A DNA stretch of 64,000 nucleotides from Lacihabitans soyangensis (GTDB lineage: Bacteria > Bacteroidota > Bacteroidia > Cytophagales > Spirosomataceae). This document shows positions 34,979 through 44,713 of the stretch, piece by piece. The stretch lies in the NCBI RefSeq assembly GCF_024343775.1, contig NZ_RJUF01000001.1:62001-126000 (forward strand), in the 5' to 3' direction. A program made the translations under genes and the position numbers. Under the pieces are notes generated by a model. It was given only the letters and a program-made list of their open reading frames with translations. It was not told the origin of the DNA and did no database searches. Position 1 is the stretch's first letter. Every line of letters starts with the position of its first letter.

Positions 34979-35950
34979 TTACATTAATTTCTTTATTATC
35001 TCTTCGGTACTCATTCCCTCGGCTTCGGCCTTGAAATTCCGTACTATTCTGTGTCTTAAAACTGGAAACGCCACTGCTTTAACGTCTTCAATATCTGGAG
35101 AATATTTTCCGTTAATCAAGGCATGGCATTTAGCAGCCAACACCAAGTTTTGAGAGGCTCTCGGGCCAGCTCCCCATTCCAGAAACTTCTTAGATTCTTC
35201 TGAGGCTCCTTCTATGTTTGGTCTGGTTTTTTGTACCAAACGCACGGCGTATTCTACTACATTGTCAGCCACAGGTACTTTTCTAACCAAATCTTGGAAT
35301 ACGATGATTTCCTCAGCTCCTAAAACCTTGTTTACAATGGTCTTAATGTTTGAAGTTGTACTCTTTACAATGGCAAGCTCTTGCTCAAAGCTCGGGTAAT
35401 CTAAGTTGACCATGAACATAAAACGGTCTAACTGAGCCTCAGGTAGGGGATAGGTACCTTCTTGCTCTATGGGGTTTTGCGTAGCCAATACAAAAAACGG
35501 CTTCGACAGTTGGTGTCTCTCACCTGCCACAGTTACCGAATATTCCTGCATAGACTCCAACAAGGCAGACTGTGTTTTTGGTGGCGTACGGTTTATCTCA
35601 TCCGCCAAAATGATATTGGCAAATACGGGACCTTTTACAAATTTGAAGTTACGGTTATTGTCCAAAGTCTCTGAACCGACAATGTCAGAAGGCATTAAAT
35701 CTGGCGTAAACTGAATACGATTAAAGTCCAAGTCTAATGCCGATGCAATGGTTTGCACCAAAAGCGTTTTGGCCAAGCCAGGAACACCCACTAGCAAACA
35801 ATGCCCCTGACAGAAAATAGCAGTCAATAGCAATTTTACCGTTTCTTCTTGACCAACTATTACTTTGCCTATTTCTTTTGAAAGCTCTTGATAAGTGTTT
35901 TTTAAAGCATCTGCTGCTTCTACATCTGAGTTGAAGGTTTTCAATTGCAC
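34979..35950 (-). CDS. MoxR-family AAA+ ATPase
   Basis: This 323-residue AAA+ ATPase has a [15 protein letters not shown] Walker A near 57, [24 protein letters not shown]-type Walker B and sensor segment (about 110), and a long lid with [13 protein letters not shown]. MoxR proteins act as chaperone-like ATPases, often with von Willebrand (VWA) or DUF58 partners for envelope functions; none is encoded in the window, so its role is unclear. It starts 15 bases after the SurA gene and is likely in one transcript with the two parvulin chaperones. Confidence 0.88.
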   Translation of the reverse strand: [323 protein letters not shown]

Positions 35951-35965
35951 TTTTCTAAAAATGGT

Positions 35966-37285
35966 TTATTGTTCAAATAATTTACAAGCTTCGTATTCTT
36001 TTTCAATATTGATGTACACCTCCGAAATGGCATCTTTAAACCATTTTTCTATAGCTTCGTTTTGCTTATTGTTCATGGCGTAGTTTTTCAACTTTTCATA
36101 ATCATCCTTCATGTTGGCTCTGTGAGCCTCTTTTTTGTCTTTGATTTTGATTAGTCGCATACCCGTTTTGCCGTCAGGCGTTCTGTAGTTTAAAGTGGCA
36201 CTTATCGTGCCAACCTTCATCGGATCTACCGTGAAATAAAGGTTCGGTTCCATGGTCACATCTACCGCATGCCAGTTACTGCCTGTTTCGGGATTCATGA
36301 TAATACCACCAGCATCAGCAGTGCTTTTGTCCTCTGAGTACAATTTTATTGCTTTTTCGAACTTGATACTGTCTATCTCAATTTGATTTTTTAGGCTGTC
36401 CAAAAATCTCTTTGGTTCGGTAAGGTCTAAGCGGCTGTAGTCAGGTCTTAACAATATATGTCTTGCACGATATTCTTGTCCGCGTTTTTCCAAAGTTTGT
36501 ATCAGGTGAAAACCAAAGTCGGATTCAATAATGCCAGATAGCTTACCAGAGTCCAACGTCATGGCAGAGGCTTCAAATTCCGCCACCATCTGTCCTCTTT
36601 TCGCCCAACCGAGGTCACCACCTTGTACTTTTGAGCCTTGGTCTTCTGAGAATTCTTTCGCTAGGTCAGCAAAGTTTTCACCCAATTCTATTCTTTTCTT
36701 GAAGCCGTTTAGTCGTTCAATTAGCTCGTCTTTCATGGCTTTAGTAACTGGAGCCAGTCGTACAATCTGGGATATCACCACTTCAGTAGGAATAATAGGC
36801 AAACTGTCCTTTGGTATTTTGTTGAAAAAATTCTTCACTTCCAAAGGGGTTACGTTGATATTCTCAGTAATGGTGTTTCTCATTTTGTCTGAGGTTAACT
36901 GCTCCCGTACCTGGCTTTTTAGCTCGGATTTCAGGGTTTCAATAGACTTACTGAACTGCTGCACGATGTTTTTTTCGCTGCCGTAGGCTCTGATCATTTC
37001 TTGCATACGAGCATCTAACTGACCATTTACCATGTCTTCGTCTACTATTACGGAGTCAATTTCGGCCTTCGCAACTAATAGCTTTTGAATGGCCAAACTT
37101 TCAAGGGCTTGGCACCTGTTCATTTCTTGACCTTCTTGTTTGCCTCTCTCAACTATAGTCTCTACCTCAGATTTGAGTATATAATAATTGTCTATTTTAG
37201 CTACAATCTTATCAACATTGGTGGAGGTTTGTCCAAAACTTATAAACGGAATGGCAATCAATGCCAACAAAAACTTCTTTATCAT
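35966..37285 (-). CDS. SurA-like periplasmic peptidyl-prolyl isomerase chaperone
   Basis: This 439-residue protein has a signal peptide (about 1-18, ending FISFGQ), then a SurA-type N-terminal domain (about 25-165) and two parvulin domains (about 170-285 and 285-385). The first has QGGDLGWAKRGQMVAEFEA, FGFHLIQ and GQEYRARHILL motifs; the second is more divergent. It should assist folding of outer-membrane proteins. The gene begins four bases inside the stop of the preceding 777-residue parvulin gene (ATGA), so the pair is coupled. Its name surA is inferred from domain order. Confidence 0.88.
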   Translation of the reverse strand: MIKKFLLALIAIPFISFGQTSTNVDKIVAKIDNYYILKSEVETIVERGKQEGQEMNRCQALESLAIQKLLVAKAEIDSVIVDEDMVNGQLDARMQEMIRAYGSEKNIVQQFSKSIETLKSELKSQVREQLTSDKMRNTITENINVTPLEVKNFFNKIPKDSLPIIPTEVVISQIVRLAPVTKAMKDELIERLNGFKKRIELGENFADLAKEFSEDQGSKVQGGDLGWAKRGQMVAEFEASAMTLDSGKLSGIIESDFGFHLIQTLEKRGQEYRARHILLRPDYSRLDLTEPKRFLDSLKNQIEIDSIKFEKAIKLYSEDKSTADAGGIIMNPETGSNWHAVDVTMEPNLYFTVDPMKVGTISATLNYRTPDGKTGMRLIKIKDKKEAHRANMKDDYEKLKNYAMNNKQNEAIEKWFKDAISEVYINIEKEYEACKLFEQ

Positions 37286-39615
37286 TTACTGTTACTTTTT
37301 ACTGCTTCTACTATTTTATTTAGCTCGGCTTTGTCAAAATTTACTTTGTACTTTTGAGTCAAACTTTTGGTTAATTCTTGGGTGAGATAATCTTGATATT
37401 TCTCTATTACCTCGTATTTATAGTCATTAAACGACTTGGTTGCTTTCTTTATTTTCAAAGAGAACTCTTCAATCCTCCCTGCTATTTCCACTACGCCCGT
37501 TTGATTCTGCCATTTCAGCCCAAGTTTTTTCTCAAACTCTCGGCGGTCGATGGTGTAGGTTTTGTAAATGATTGATTCGGCCTGTCTTTCGTTGAAAACC
37601 TTGATTAAATCTGACTCCAAATTACTGAAAAACTGAAAGCTCACTCTTTGGTTCTTGGTCCAGTCAAATCTGTCTTGAACCTTGTTGTTCTTATAGTTTA
37701 CTTCCAAAATTCTCGTCAAAGGTAAGCCATTTTCAACCAAATAATCAACGATTTGCTGAATTCTTAACGCTGCTACCTTCTCATCCTCGTTTTTGTCTAC
37801 ATGCCCACCTATTTCTACAATGTACCCACTATTCTTCTTCATGATGGTCAGTAGACCCGTTAATTTTCGTTTTTCTTCTAGTCCTAGCAAATATTGATCT
37901 TTGGCATAATATAGCGGTTTGATGCCTCTATTGAGTTGGTAAGGTTTGGCTCCGGCTCTGTAAACCTTAAACTTGTTCTGGATACTGGTGTCCGCAAAAC
38001 TTACCACCGTAAATGAGCCTACTTCAACGTTAGGGAATAGTTCTGGGTGCGATTCAAAGAATTGTCTTTGGCCTGTGGAATCATCCAATGACTTTTGAAT
38101 AATGGCCTTATTATAAAATTTAGAATAAAGTAAGTTGTCTTTTTGAAACTTAAACAGTCTCTCCAGGTCAGCGTTGGTGCCCAAAATACTCTTCTCTTCT
38201 GCCAAAACAAGTTGTTGGTTGAGGTATTTGTCAAACAACATTTTGAAAATCTCTACTGGTTTTTCTTCAGTTCTCCATTTTTCGTACTCCTGACGTTCCT
38301 CCACATATTTCATAAATGCCGAAACAAAGTATTTATTCTGACCAATGCTGAACAACACAAAGTTCGACAGTTCGTTTTGGGTCATCTTCCAATTTCTCTC
38401 TAAAATTCTGTTATCGGCATAGTTGATGCATTGAGCAAAAATCTCATCGTTAATTACCAAATGATGTTTTTTTCTGAGCGTTTCGAATTTTTTGATTTGT
38501 AGATATTCGGCCCTAGAGTCGGTGGTAAGTTTGGGCTGAATCTTTTTTAGATATACTTCCCTGCTATCGGGTTTATATTTTTCTATGAGTTTTATCAAAT
38601 GCAATCCGCTACTCGATCTCACTGGTTTTGATACCTCACCTTTCTGCAATGAAAACGCGGCTTCTTCAAAGGTAGATTCCTCCCGGGTTCCGATTCCGAA
38701 AATGGGCAGCATGCCATTCGACTCACGAGAATTGAAGTCATCAGAATATTTAATGACCAACTCGTCAAAGTTAGCACCTGATTCGAGTGAAGTCTTTAGT
38801 GAATCCAAGGTAGCGTAGGTTTTGTCATATTGCTCTTTACTTACATCCACCTTCAAGTATTTAAAAATGTGCTTTACTTTAGCATAACCGCTATTCGGTC
38901 GCTTGTCATTTACTTTCACCAAATGATAACCAACTTTGGTTTTTACGGGCAATGAAATAGAATCGACAGGCGTGGAGTAGGCCGCCTTCTCTAATGGGTA
39001 AATAAGGTGAAAAGCTGTAAACCATCCCAAGCTTCCTCCTTTCATATTTGTTTTGGGGTCTTTAGACCATTCCTTCGCCAAAATCGCAAAATTGTCATTT
39101 TTCAATGCATACCTTCGAAGCTCCATGAGTTCATTGTAAACTTTGAGTGTATCTTCAGGCGATGCATACCATGACATCGGTATGAAAATATGCGAAGCAT
39201 TTATTTCGGACTGATATTTTTGATAGGAATCCTCAGCTAGTGCAGACAGCATAGCTCGGTCCTCAGAGAAATTCTGGATTTCTATTCTCTTGTAAGTCTC
39301 CACTTCCTCTTTGAAAAGGCTCGACGTATCCATACCCATGGCCTGAGCCTCCATAATGAATAATTTCTTCTGAATTACTTCATTGATCAGGGCATCGTTG
39401 GAGCTGGAGTCGAGACTAGGAAGATTTTCAAACTCGGCCAGCAAATCTGTTTTTGTAAACGACGCCTCACCCAAAGTTACCAAAGCGGGTTCTTTGGGTA
39501 CGTCTATGATTGCTGGTTTACCTTGGATTACAATTGGTTTGCTCGGTAAGGGTTTTGCACACGACCACAAAATTCCGAACAATACAACTGCATATATATA
39601 TTTAATGTAAAGCAT
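37282..39615 (-). CDS. Lipoprotein parvulin (PpiC) fused to an OmpA-like domain
   Basis: This 777-residue protein has a lipoprotein signal with lipobox LWSC (Cys near 19), two parvulin rotamase domains (about 135-235 and 245-345: MKGGSLGWFTAFHLIYPLEKA, GYHLVKV, SNGMLPIFGIG), a helical region, and near 590-665 an OmpA-like peptidoglycan-binding fold with IVEIGGHVDKNEDEK (GHxD) and TKNQRVSF (the usual N-x-x-RV). A further 110-residue tail follows. It would act as a folding chaperone held at the outer membrane and perhaps bound to peptidoglycan. Combining these domains is unusual. It heads the parvulin-SurA-MoxR operon. Confidence 0.83.
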   Translation of the reverse strand: MLYIKYIYAVVLFGILWSCAKPLPSKPIVIQGKPAIIDVPKEPALVTLGEASFTKTDLLAEFENLPSLDSSSNDALINEVIQKKLFIMEAQAMGMDTSSLFKEEVETYKRIEIQNFSEDRAMLSALAEDSYQKYQSEINASHIFIPMSWYASPEDTLKVYNELMELRRYALKNDNFAILAKEWSKDPKTNMKGGSLGWFTAFHLIYPLEKAAYSTPVDSISLPVKTKVGYHLVKVNDKRPNSGYAKVKHIFKYLKVDVSKEQYDKTYATLDSLKTSLESGANFDELVIKYSDDFNSRESNGMLPIFGIGTREESTFEEAAFSLQKGEVSKPVRSSSGLHLIKLIEKYKPDSREVYLKKIQPKLTTDSRAEYLQIKKFETLRKKHHLVINDEIFAQCINYADNRILERNWKMTQNELSNFVLFSIGQNKYFVSAFMKYVEERQEYEKWRTEEKPVEIFKMLFDKYLNQQLVLAEEKSILGTNADLERLFKFQKDNLLYSKFYNKAIIQKSLDDSTGQRQFFESHPELFPNVEVGSFTVVSFADTSIQNKFKVYRAGAKPYQLNRGIKPLYYAKDQYLLGLEEKRKLTGLLTIMKKNSGYIVEIGGHVDKNEDEKVAALRIQQIVDYLVENGLPLTRILEVNYKNNKVQDRFDWTKNQRVSFQFFSNLESDLIKVFNERQAESIIYKTYTIDRREFEKKLGLKWQNQTGVVEIAGRIEEFSLKIKKATKSFNDYKYEVIEKYQDYLTQELTKSLTQKYKVNFDKAELNKIVEAVKSNSK

Positions 39616-39744
39616 TCTTGGTGTCTCAATTTGTATCAGGTCAAAACGCTAGCTTGTTTTCGACAAAGCAATGTTCCCTGATATTTGGTATAAAAGCCAA
39701 AACTATAACTCCTTTTGAAAGTTTTTATTTTGGCTCAAAAAAAA

Positions 39745-40791
39745 TTAAACAAAATTTGGCGATGGTTCCTGTTGCGATAGACAATGGAAGCTTCCCAATC
39801 CCCAAATGATTTCTGTTGAGTCTATTCCTACTACTTTTCTTTCTGGAAAACATGACTGAATAACCTCCAGGGCTTTTTCGTCATTATCGCAGCGGTAGGT
39901 AGGAACTATTACATGCCCGTTTGTCATGCAAAAATTAGCATAAGAGGCGGGTAATCTCTCTCCACTGTCCACCACTGGTTTCGGCATTTCTATTTCTATA
40001 ATGTCCAAGGGCTTGCCATCAAGAAGTCTCATTTTCTTTAACAAGTCTAGGTTTTCTTTTAAAATGGCGTGGTTGGCATCTGACTTATTATGTTCTACCA
40101 TTGTAATTACCTTATTTTCCGACACAAATCTCACGGTGTCGTCTATGTGACCATCGGTGTCGTCGCCTACTATACCATCTTCTATCCACAACACTTGTTC
40201 TACTCCATAATATTTTATTAGTGCTTCTTCAATTTGCTTTTGGTTCAAGTTAGCGTTTCTGTTTTTATTAAGAAGGCAAGACTTGCTGGTCATCACGGTG
40301 CCTCTGCCATTAAACTCCACCGAACCTCCTTCCATTATAATACCTGGACTCACAAAATCCAGCTGCAGTACTTTTGCTATTTTTTGAGGAATTTCATTGT
40401 CATTATTATAAGGGGGATATTTTCCGCCCCAGGCGTTATATTCCCAATCTATTATGAGTCTTTCTGCGTTGTTTCTATTGACTAAGATTCCTGGTCCATG
40501 GTCTCGGCACCACGAATCATTGGTGCGATGCTCATATAATTCGATGTTGGATTTACTTATCTCAAATTTTTCAAGAAGTCCGTTTATCAGTTCAATCGTT
40601 TTAGCATCATTTGCATTAATCCTTACTTTTTCGCTCAGTGCAATGGTTTCTATGAGTTTAAAATATGCCGGATAAATCCTTTCTAATCTTTCCTCCCAAG
40701 TGTCAGTATTGATGGGGAAGCTCAGCCATGTGGCTTCATGCGGGTGCCATTCAGCAGGGAAATAGAAGTTTTCTTCACTCGGATTTCGCAT
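39745..40791 (-). CDS. aguA: Agmatine deiminase
   Basis: This 348-residue enzyme hydrolyses agmatine to N-carbamoylputrescine and ammonia, a step in putrescine synthesis from arginine. It matches the PAD_porph/agmatine deiminase family: FPAEWHPHEATWLSFP at the start, DSWCRDHGPG near 92, the conserved MEGGSVEFNGRGTVM, the GHIDDTVRFV His region near 216, and the catalytic Cys in GLGSFHCLSQQEP near the C-terminus. The length is normal. It is transcribed divergently from the region of the ribosomal cluster and has no agmatinase or carbamoylputrescine amidase next to it. Confidence 0.93.
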   Translation of the reverse strand: MRNPSEENFYFPAEWHPHEATWLSFPINTDTWEERLERIYPAYFKLIETIALSEKVRINANDAKTIELINGLLEKFEISKSNIELYEHRTNDSWCRDHGPGILVNRNNAERLIIDWEYNAWGGKYPPYNNDNEIPQKIAKVLQLDFVSPGIIMEGGSVEFNGRGTVMTSKSCLLNKNRNANLNQKQIEEALIKYYGVEQVLWIEDGIVGDDTDGHIDDTVRFVSENKVITMVEHNKSDANHAILKENLDLLKKMRLLDGKPLDIIEIEMPKPVVDSGERLPASYANFCMTNGHVIVPTYRCDNDEKALEVIQSCFPERKVVGIDSTEIIWGLGSFHCLSQQEPSPNFV

Positions 40792-40838
40792 AGAATTCTG
40801 TTAAATTTAAAATAAGGTGCAAAAATAATTTCTTTTTT

Positions 40839-40873
40839 TTTGTTTTTTCAGTTTTAAAAAAGAATTACTTTTG
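40839..40873 (+). promoter_or_regulatory. Promoter of candidate small RNA
   Basis: TTTG at 40839-40842 and TACTTTTG at 40866-40873 are spaced by 23 bases, within the Bacteroidota range. Transcription would begin at about 40880, exactly where a strong hairpin starts. Confidence 0.5.
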
Positions 40874-40879
40874 TAAATC

Positions 40880-41006
40880 GATAAGCGGTAGGCGGTACCG
40901 TTTATCTCAAGAAATTAAAAAAATCTCTTCTGAAACATTACGTTTTTTAAGAGTGGTTGAATAAATGATAGGTTAAAAACAGTTGAATTTTTCGGCTGTT
41001 TTTTTT
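40880..41006 (+). ncRNA. Candidate small RNA of about 125 bases
   Basis: A promoter-like pair ends at 40873. The predicted transcript opens with an eleven-base-pair stem (GATAAGCGGTA with TACCGTTTATC, one G-T pair, loop GGCGG) and ends with a hairpin-plus-T-run terminator at 40975-41006 (stem AAAAACAG/CTGTTTTT). No long frame is present. The spacing is that of a stand-alone noncoding RNA. Sequence and structure do not match a family I know; 6S RNA would be longer. Confidence 0.4.
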
Positions 41007-41519
41007 ATTTTGTATTCATCTAGATTACTTCGATTTTAGAAAACTGACCAAATAGAGCATTATAAATGCGTTTATTGCTTCGAAATCAAGGATTTGTTCA
41101 GATTCTACCCTAGATTTTGCCATTTTTGAATAAAAATAGAGTTTTTTTTAGAATTAATTTTTTATTTGACAAAAAAGGTATAATTTTGCACCTCAATTCG
41201 ACGGAGGAATCTCCTTATCAATAATTAAAAGAAGTCGGCATCGTACGAAACCATTTTAATTTCGACTGTGAATTTCACTTATAGGCAGTCTCCGATTCGC
41301 GATTAATTTTTTTGGAGTCACAGAGAGGAAACAAGGCATGTTCCTGCATAATTAAAAATGCCTTACCCGTAAAACGGTTCTCAGTGTTGGCAAGTTGGTT
41401 CGTTTACCAACCTCTGGGTTTAAAAAGAATTAAAATTTGGATTTTTGCAGGCGTATTCGTACTTTTGCAGCCCGATTCAAATTTGGTTAACATTTAGCGA
41501 TTATATTAAAGTTAAGACT
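41006..41519 (+). promoter_or_regulatory. Leader of the ribosomal protein cluster with promoter
   Basis: The strong promoter TTTG (41436-41439) plus TACTTTTG (41460-41467), 20 bases apart, lies about 50 bases before rplC. A second TAATTTTG at 41181-41188 could start a longer leader of about 325 bases with several short stems, for example GGAGGAATCTCC (41213-41224) and GTTGG..CCAAC (41394-41411). The region holds no supported gene and may contain an autoregulatory element for the ribosomal operon. Confidence 0.45.
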
Positions 41520-42137
41520 ATGTCTGGAATTATTGGAAAGAAAATTGGAATGACTACCATTTTTACAAATGGTGAAGCTGTGCCTTGCACGGTAATTGAA
41601 GCTGGTCCATGTGTTGTAACACAAGTCAGAACAGAGGAAAATGACGGTTACAAAGCAGTTCAATTGGGCTTCGGAGAGAAGAAAGAAAAGCGTACAACAA
41701 AAGCTTTGATGGGTCATTTTAAGAAGGCTGATACTACTCCAAAGAGAAAATTAGTAGAGTTCAAAGAATTCGAAAAAGATTTGGCTCTAGGTGAGACTAT
41801 CAGAGTAGAAGATGTATTCGAAGAAGGTGAATTTGTTGATATCAGCGGAAAAACTAAAGGAAAAGGTTTCCAAGGTGTTGTGAAAAGACACGGATTTGGT
41901 GGTGTAGGTCAAAGTACACACGGTCAGCACAATAGAGGCAGACACCCAGGTTCAATCGGAGCTTGTTCGTATCCAGCAAGAGTATTTAAAGGTATTAAAA
42001 TGGGTGGTAGAATGGGACATACCAATGTTACAATTCAAAACCTTAAAGTATTGAGACTTTTCCCTGAGAAAAACTTGATCCTAGTATCAGGTTCAGTTCC
42101 AGGAGCTAAAAACTCAATCATTACATTACACAAATAA
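41520..42137 (+). CDS. rplC: 50S ribosomal protein L3
   Basis: L3 (205 residues) starts the assembly of the 50S subunit and binds near the 3' end of 23S rRNA. Sequence [19 protein letters not shown] at the start and the [22 protein letters not shown] loop are diagnostic. The frame extends upstream to 41445, but the conserved N-terminus and the promoter at 41460-41467 place the start at ATG 41520. It heads the cluster here; rpsJ, which normally precedes it, is absent. Confidence 0.97.
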   Translation: MSGIIGKKIGMTTIFTNGEAVPCTVIEAGPCVVTQVRTEENDGYKAVQLGFGEKKEKRTTKALMGHFKKADTTPKRKLVEFKEFEKDLALGETIRVEDVFEEGEFVDISGKTKGKGFQGVVKRHGFGGVGQSTHGQHNRGRHPGSIGACSYPARVFKGIKMGGRMGHTNVTIQNLKVLRLFPEKNLILVSGSVPGAKNSIITLHK

Positions 42138-42178
42138 AAGGTCGGTAGCCAACGACATCGAAAAAGAGGCTAAACAAA

Positions 42179-42808
42179 ATGAAAATTAAAGTTTTAAACA
42201 AAGAAGGCAAAGAAACAGGTAAGTCTGTTGAGCTAAGCGAAGAGGTTTTTGGTGTTGAGCCAAACCAACACGTTGTTTGGTTAGACGTTAAGCATTACTT
42301 AGCTAACCAACGTCAAGGTACGCACAAGTCTAAAGAGAGAGCCGAGGTTTCTCGTTCTACTAAGAAGCTTGTTCGTCAAAAAGGTTCTGGAGGTGCAAGA
42401 CACGGTTCCGCAAAATCACCAACTTATGTAGGTGGTGGTACAGTATTCGGCCCACGACCAAGAGATTACGATTTCAAATTGAACAAGAAAATCAAAGTTT
42501 TAGCTCGTAAGTCGGTTTTATCGGCAAGAGTAGCTGAGAACAACTTGATTATCGTTGAGGATTTCAACATGGAATCTCCTAAAACAAAAGCATATATTCA
42601 ATTTTTGAATGCTTTGAGTTTGGCAGGTAAAAAGACACTTTTTGTGGTTAACGGCGGAGAAAATAATCTTTATTTATCAGCTCGTAACATTCCTAAAACC
42701 AAAGTGGTTGATAAAGATTCTGTAAACACTTATGATTTGATCAACACTGAAATCATATTGTTGGCTGAAAGTACAGTTTCTCATTTAGAATCAATTTTGA
42801 AAGATTAA
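42179..42808 (+). CDS. rplD: 50S ribosomal protein L4
   Basis: L4 (209 residues) lines the nascent peptide exit tunnel and has the loop RQKGSGGARHGSAKSPTYVGGGTVFGPRPRDY. It is encoded 41 bases after rplC and before rplW, in the usual S10-operon order. In other bacteria L4 also represses its own operon. Confidence 0.97.
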   Translation: MKIKVLNKEGKETGKSVELSEEVFGVEPNQHVVWLDVKHYLANQRQGTHKSKERAEVSRSTKKLVRQKGSGGARHGSAKSPTYVGGGTVFGPRPRDYDFKLNKKIKVLARKSVLSARVAENNLIIVEDFNMESPKTKAYIQFLNALSLAGKKTLFVVNGGENNLYLSARNIPKTKVVDKDSVNTYDLINTEIILLAESTVSHLESILKD

Positions 42809-42819
42809 TTTTTAAAGAA

Positions 42820-43107
42820 ATGAGCGTTTTAAAAAGACCAAAAATAACTGAGAAAACACAGTTACTTACTTCAAAAGGCAAGTATACATTTGAAGTAAGT
42901 CGTGATGCCAACAAAATTGAAATAGCAGCCGCTGTTGAAAGAATGTACGGTGTAACGGTAGAAAAAGTAAATACGATTACTCAAATCGGAAAGAAGAAGT
43001 CTAGAATGACAAAATCAAGATTGAGTTCAGGAAAAACTAGTACTTTCAAAAAAGCGATGGTGACTTTGAAAGACGGTGATTTAATCGATTTTTACGCAGA
43101 ATTATAA
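42820..43107 (+). CDS. rplW: 50S ribosomal protein L23
   Basis: L23 (95 residues) sits at the tunnel exit and is the docking site for trigger factor and SRP. The sequence has RPKITEKTQLLTSKGKYTFEV and KVNTITQIGKKKS. It starts 11 bases after rplD, and the spacing to rplB is 51 bases. Confidence 0.96.
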   Translation: MSVLKRPKITEKTQLLTSKGKYTFEVSRDANKIEIAAAVERMYGVTVEKVNTITQIGKKKSRMTKSRLSSGKTSTFKKAMVTLKDGDLIDFYAEL

Positions 43108-43158
43108 TTTATTAAATTGTTAAAGTATAGCCTTTTATAGGCTGCAAATGTGTGAGAA

Positions 43159-43983
43159 ATGGCAGTTAAAAAATTAAATCCGGTAACACCCGGCACCAGA
43201 CACAGAATAGCCCCAGATTTCTCTGATATTACTGCAAGTAAGCCAGAGAAAAGTTTAACGGAAGCTATCAGAAAAACAGGTGGAAGAAACAACGAAGGAC
43301 ACCGTACTGCAAGGTACATTGGTGGTGGTCACAAAAGAAAGTATCGTATAATCGACTTCAAAAGAGATAGAAAAGACATCGAAGCTGAAGTTATGACTAT
43401 CGAGTACGATCCAAACCGTACTTCAAGAATCGCTCTTGTAAAATACACTGACGGAGAGAAGAGATATATCATTGCTCCTCAAGGTCTTAGAGTAGGTCAA
43501 AAAATTGTTTCAGGAGAGAAAGTGGCTCCAGAAGTAGGAAATGCATTGTTGTTGAAAAATATGCCTTTGGGTACTATTGTTCACAATATAGAATTGACAC
43601 CTGGTAAAGGTGGTCAGATGGCCAGAAGTGCTGGTACATATGCTCAGGTATTGGCGAAAGACGGTAAGTTCGTTACCTTGAAAATGCCTTCAGGTGAAAT
43701 GAGAATGGTTCTTGGGGCTTGTATTGCTACTGTAGGATCCGTATCAAACCCTGACCACATGAACGTAGTACTTGGTAAAGCAGGTCGCAAGAGATGGTTA
43801 GGAGTTACTCCAAGAGTAAGAGGTGTAGCCATGAACCCAGTAGATCACCCGATGGGTGGTGGTGAGGGTCGTGCATCAGGTGGTCACCCTCGTTCTAGAA
43901 ACGGTTTAATTGCAAAAGGCAAGAAGACAAGATCTAAGAACAAATACTCTAATAGATTAATAATTTCACGTAGAACAAAATAA
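43159..43983 (+). CDS. rplB: 50S ribosomal protein L2
   Basis: L2 (274 residues) supports the peptidyl transferase centre and subunit association. Motifs include [36 protein letters not shown] and the catalytically important histidine loop [20 protein letters not shown] near 215-235. Length and order are standard. Confidence 0.98.
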   Translation: MAVKKLNPVTPGTRHRIAPDFSDITASKPEKSLTEAIRKTGGRNNEGHRTARYIGGGHKRKYRIIDFKRDRKDIEAEVMTIEYDPNRTSRIALVKYTDGEKRYIIAPQGLRVGQKIVSGEKVAPEVGNALLLKNMPLGTIVHNIELTPGKGGQMARSAGTYAQVLAKDGKFVTLKMPSGEMRMVLGACIATVGSVSNPDHMNVVLGKAGRKRWLGVTPRVRGVAMNPVDHPMGGGEGRASGGHPRSRNGLIAKGKKTRSKNKYSNRLIISRRTK

Positions 43984-43993
43984 TACAAAATAG

Positions 43994-44272
43994 ATGGCTC
44001 GTTCACTTAAAAAAGGACCTTACGTAGATTTTAGACTTGAGAATAAAGTCGACGTAATGAATGATTCAGGGAAGAAGTCTGTAATCAAAACTTGGTCAAG
44101 AAGATCAATGATTACCCCTGATTTTATTGGACATACTTTTGCTGTTCATAACGGTAATAAATTTATTCCGGTATATGTTACAGATAACATGATTGGTCAC
44201 AAGTTGGGAGAATTTGCTCCTACTAGAAACTTTAGAGGCCACGTGAACAAAAAAGATAAAGGTAAAAGATAA
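43994..44272 (+). CDS. rpsS: 30S ribosomal protein S19
   Basis: S19 (92 residues) is a head protein near the A-site finger and interacts with S13. Motifs [16 protein letters not shown] and [14 protein letters not shown] are typical. Ten bases separate it from rplB. Confidence 0.97.
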   Translation: MARSLKKGPYVDFRLENKVDVMNDSGKKSVIKTWSRRSMITPDFIGHTFAVHNGNKFIPVYVTDNMIGHKLGEFAPTRNFRGHVNKKDKGKR

Positions 44273-44310
44273 TATTCCGAAGAGCTAAGCTCTTTAAAAA
44301 AGAATAAAAA

Positions 44311-44667
44311 ATGGAAGCAGTAGCAAAATTAAACGATTTTCCAACGTCACCTAGAAAAGCTAGGTTAGTAGCCGACTTGATTAGAGGTAAAAAAGTAAAC
44401 CTTGCCTTAGGAATACTTTCTTTCCAACCACAGCAAGCAGCTCCAGTAATCAAGAAAGTTTTGATGTCAGCAGTAGCAAACTGGCAGAACAAAAACGAAG
44501 ACTTGAAAATCGAAGAGGCCGATCTATATGTGAAAGCAATCATGATTGACGGTGGTAGAATGTTGAAGAGACTTCGTCCAGCTCCACAAGGTAGAGCTTA
44601 CAGAGTAAGAAAGCGTTCTCAACACATCACTATTGTTGTTGATTCATTGGAAAGTCAAGCAGTATAA
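44311..44667 (+). CDS. rplV: 50S ribosomal protein L22
   Basis: L22 (118 residues) has an extended loop reaching into the peptide exit tunnel. The start is EAVAKLNDFPTSPRKARLVADLIRG-like and the end has RPAPQGRAYRVRKRSQHITIVV, standard for the family. It follows rpsS by 38 bases. Confidence 0.97.
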   Translation: MEAVAKLNDFPTSPRKARLVADLIRGKKVNLALGILSFQPQQAAPVIKKVLMSAVANWQNKNEDLKIEEADLYVKAIMIDGGRMLKRLRPAPQGRAYRVRKRSQHITIVVDSLESQAV

Positions 44668-44713
44668 TTAAGTAACGATACTTAGAAATTAGAATATTAT
44701 ATAATTAGTTAAA

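Noticed and set aside
41166-41184. TTGACA and TATAAT hexamers resembling a sigma-70 promoter
   Set aside because: They are separated by only seven bases, too few for sigma-70, and Bacteroidota use a different consensus; kept only as part of the leader with TAATTTTG.
41385-41425. tRNA-like GTTGG..CCAAC hairpin with a TTCG loop
   Set aside because: No acceptor stem, anticodon arm or D arm can be drawn around it; treated as a leader stem.
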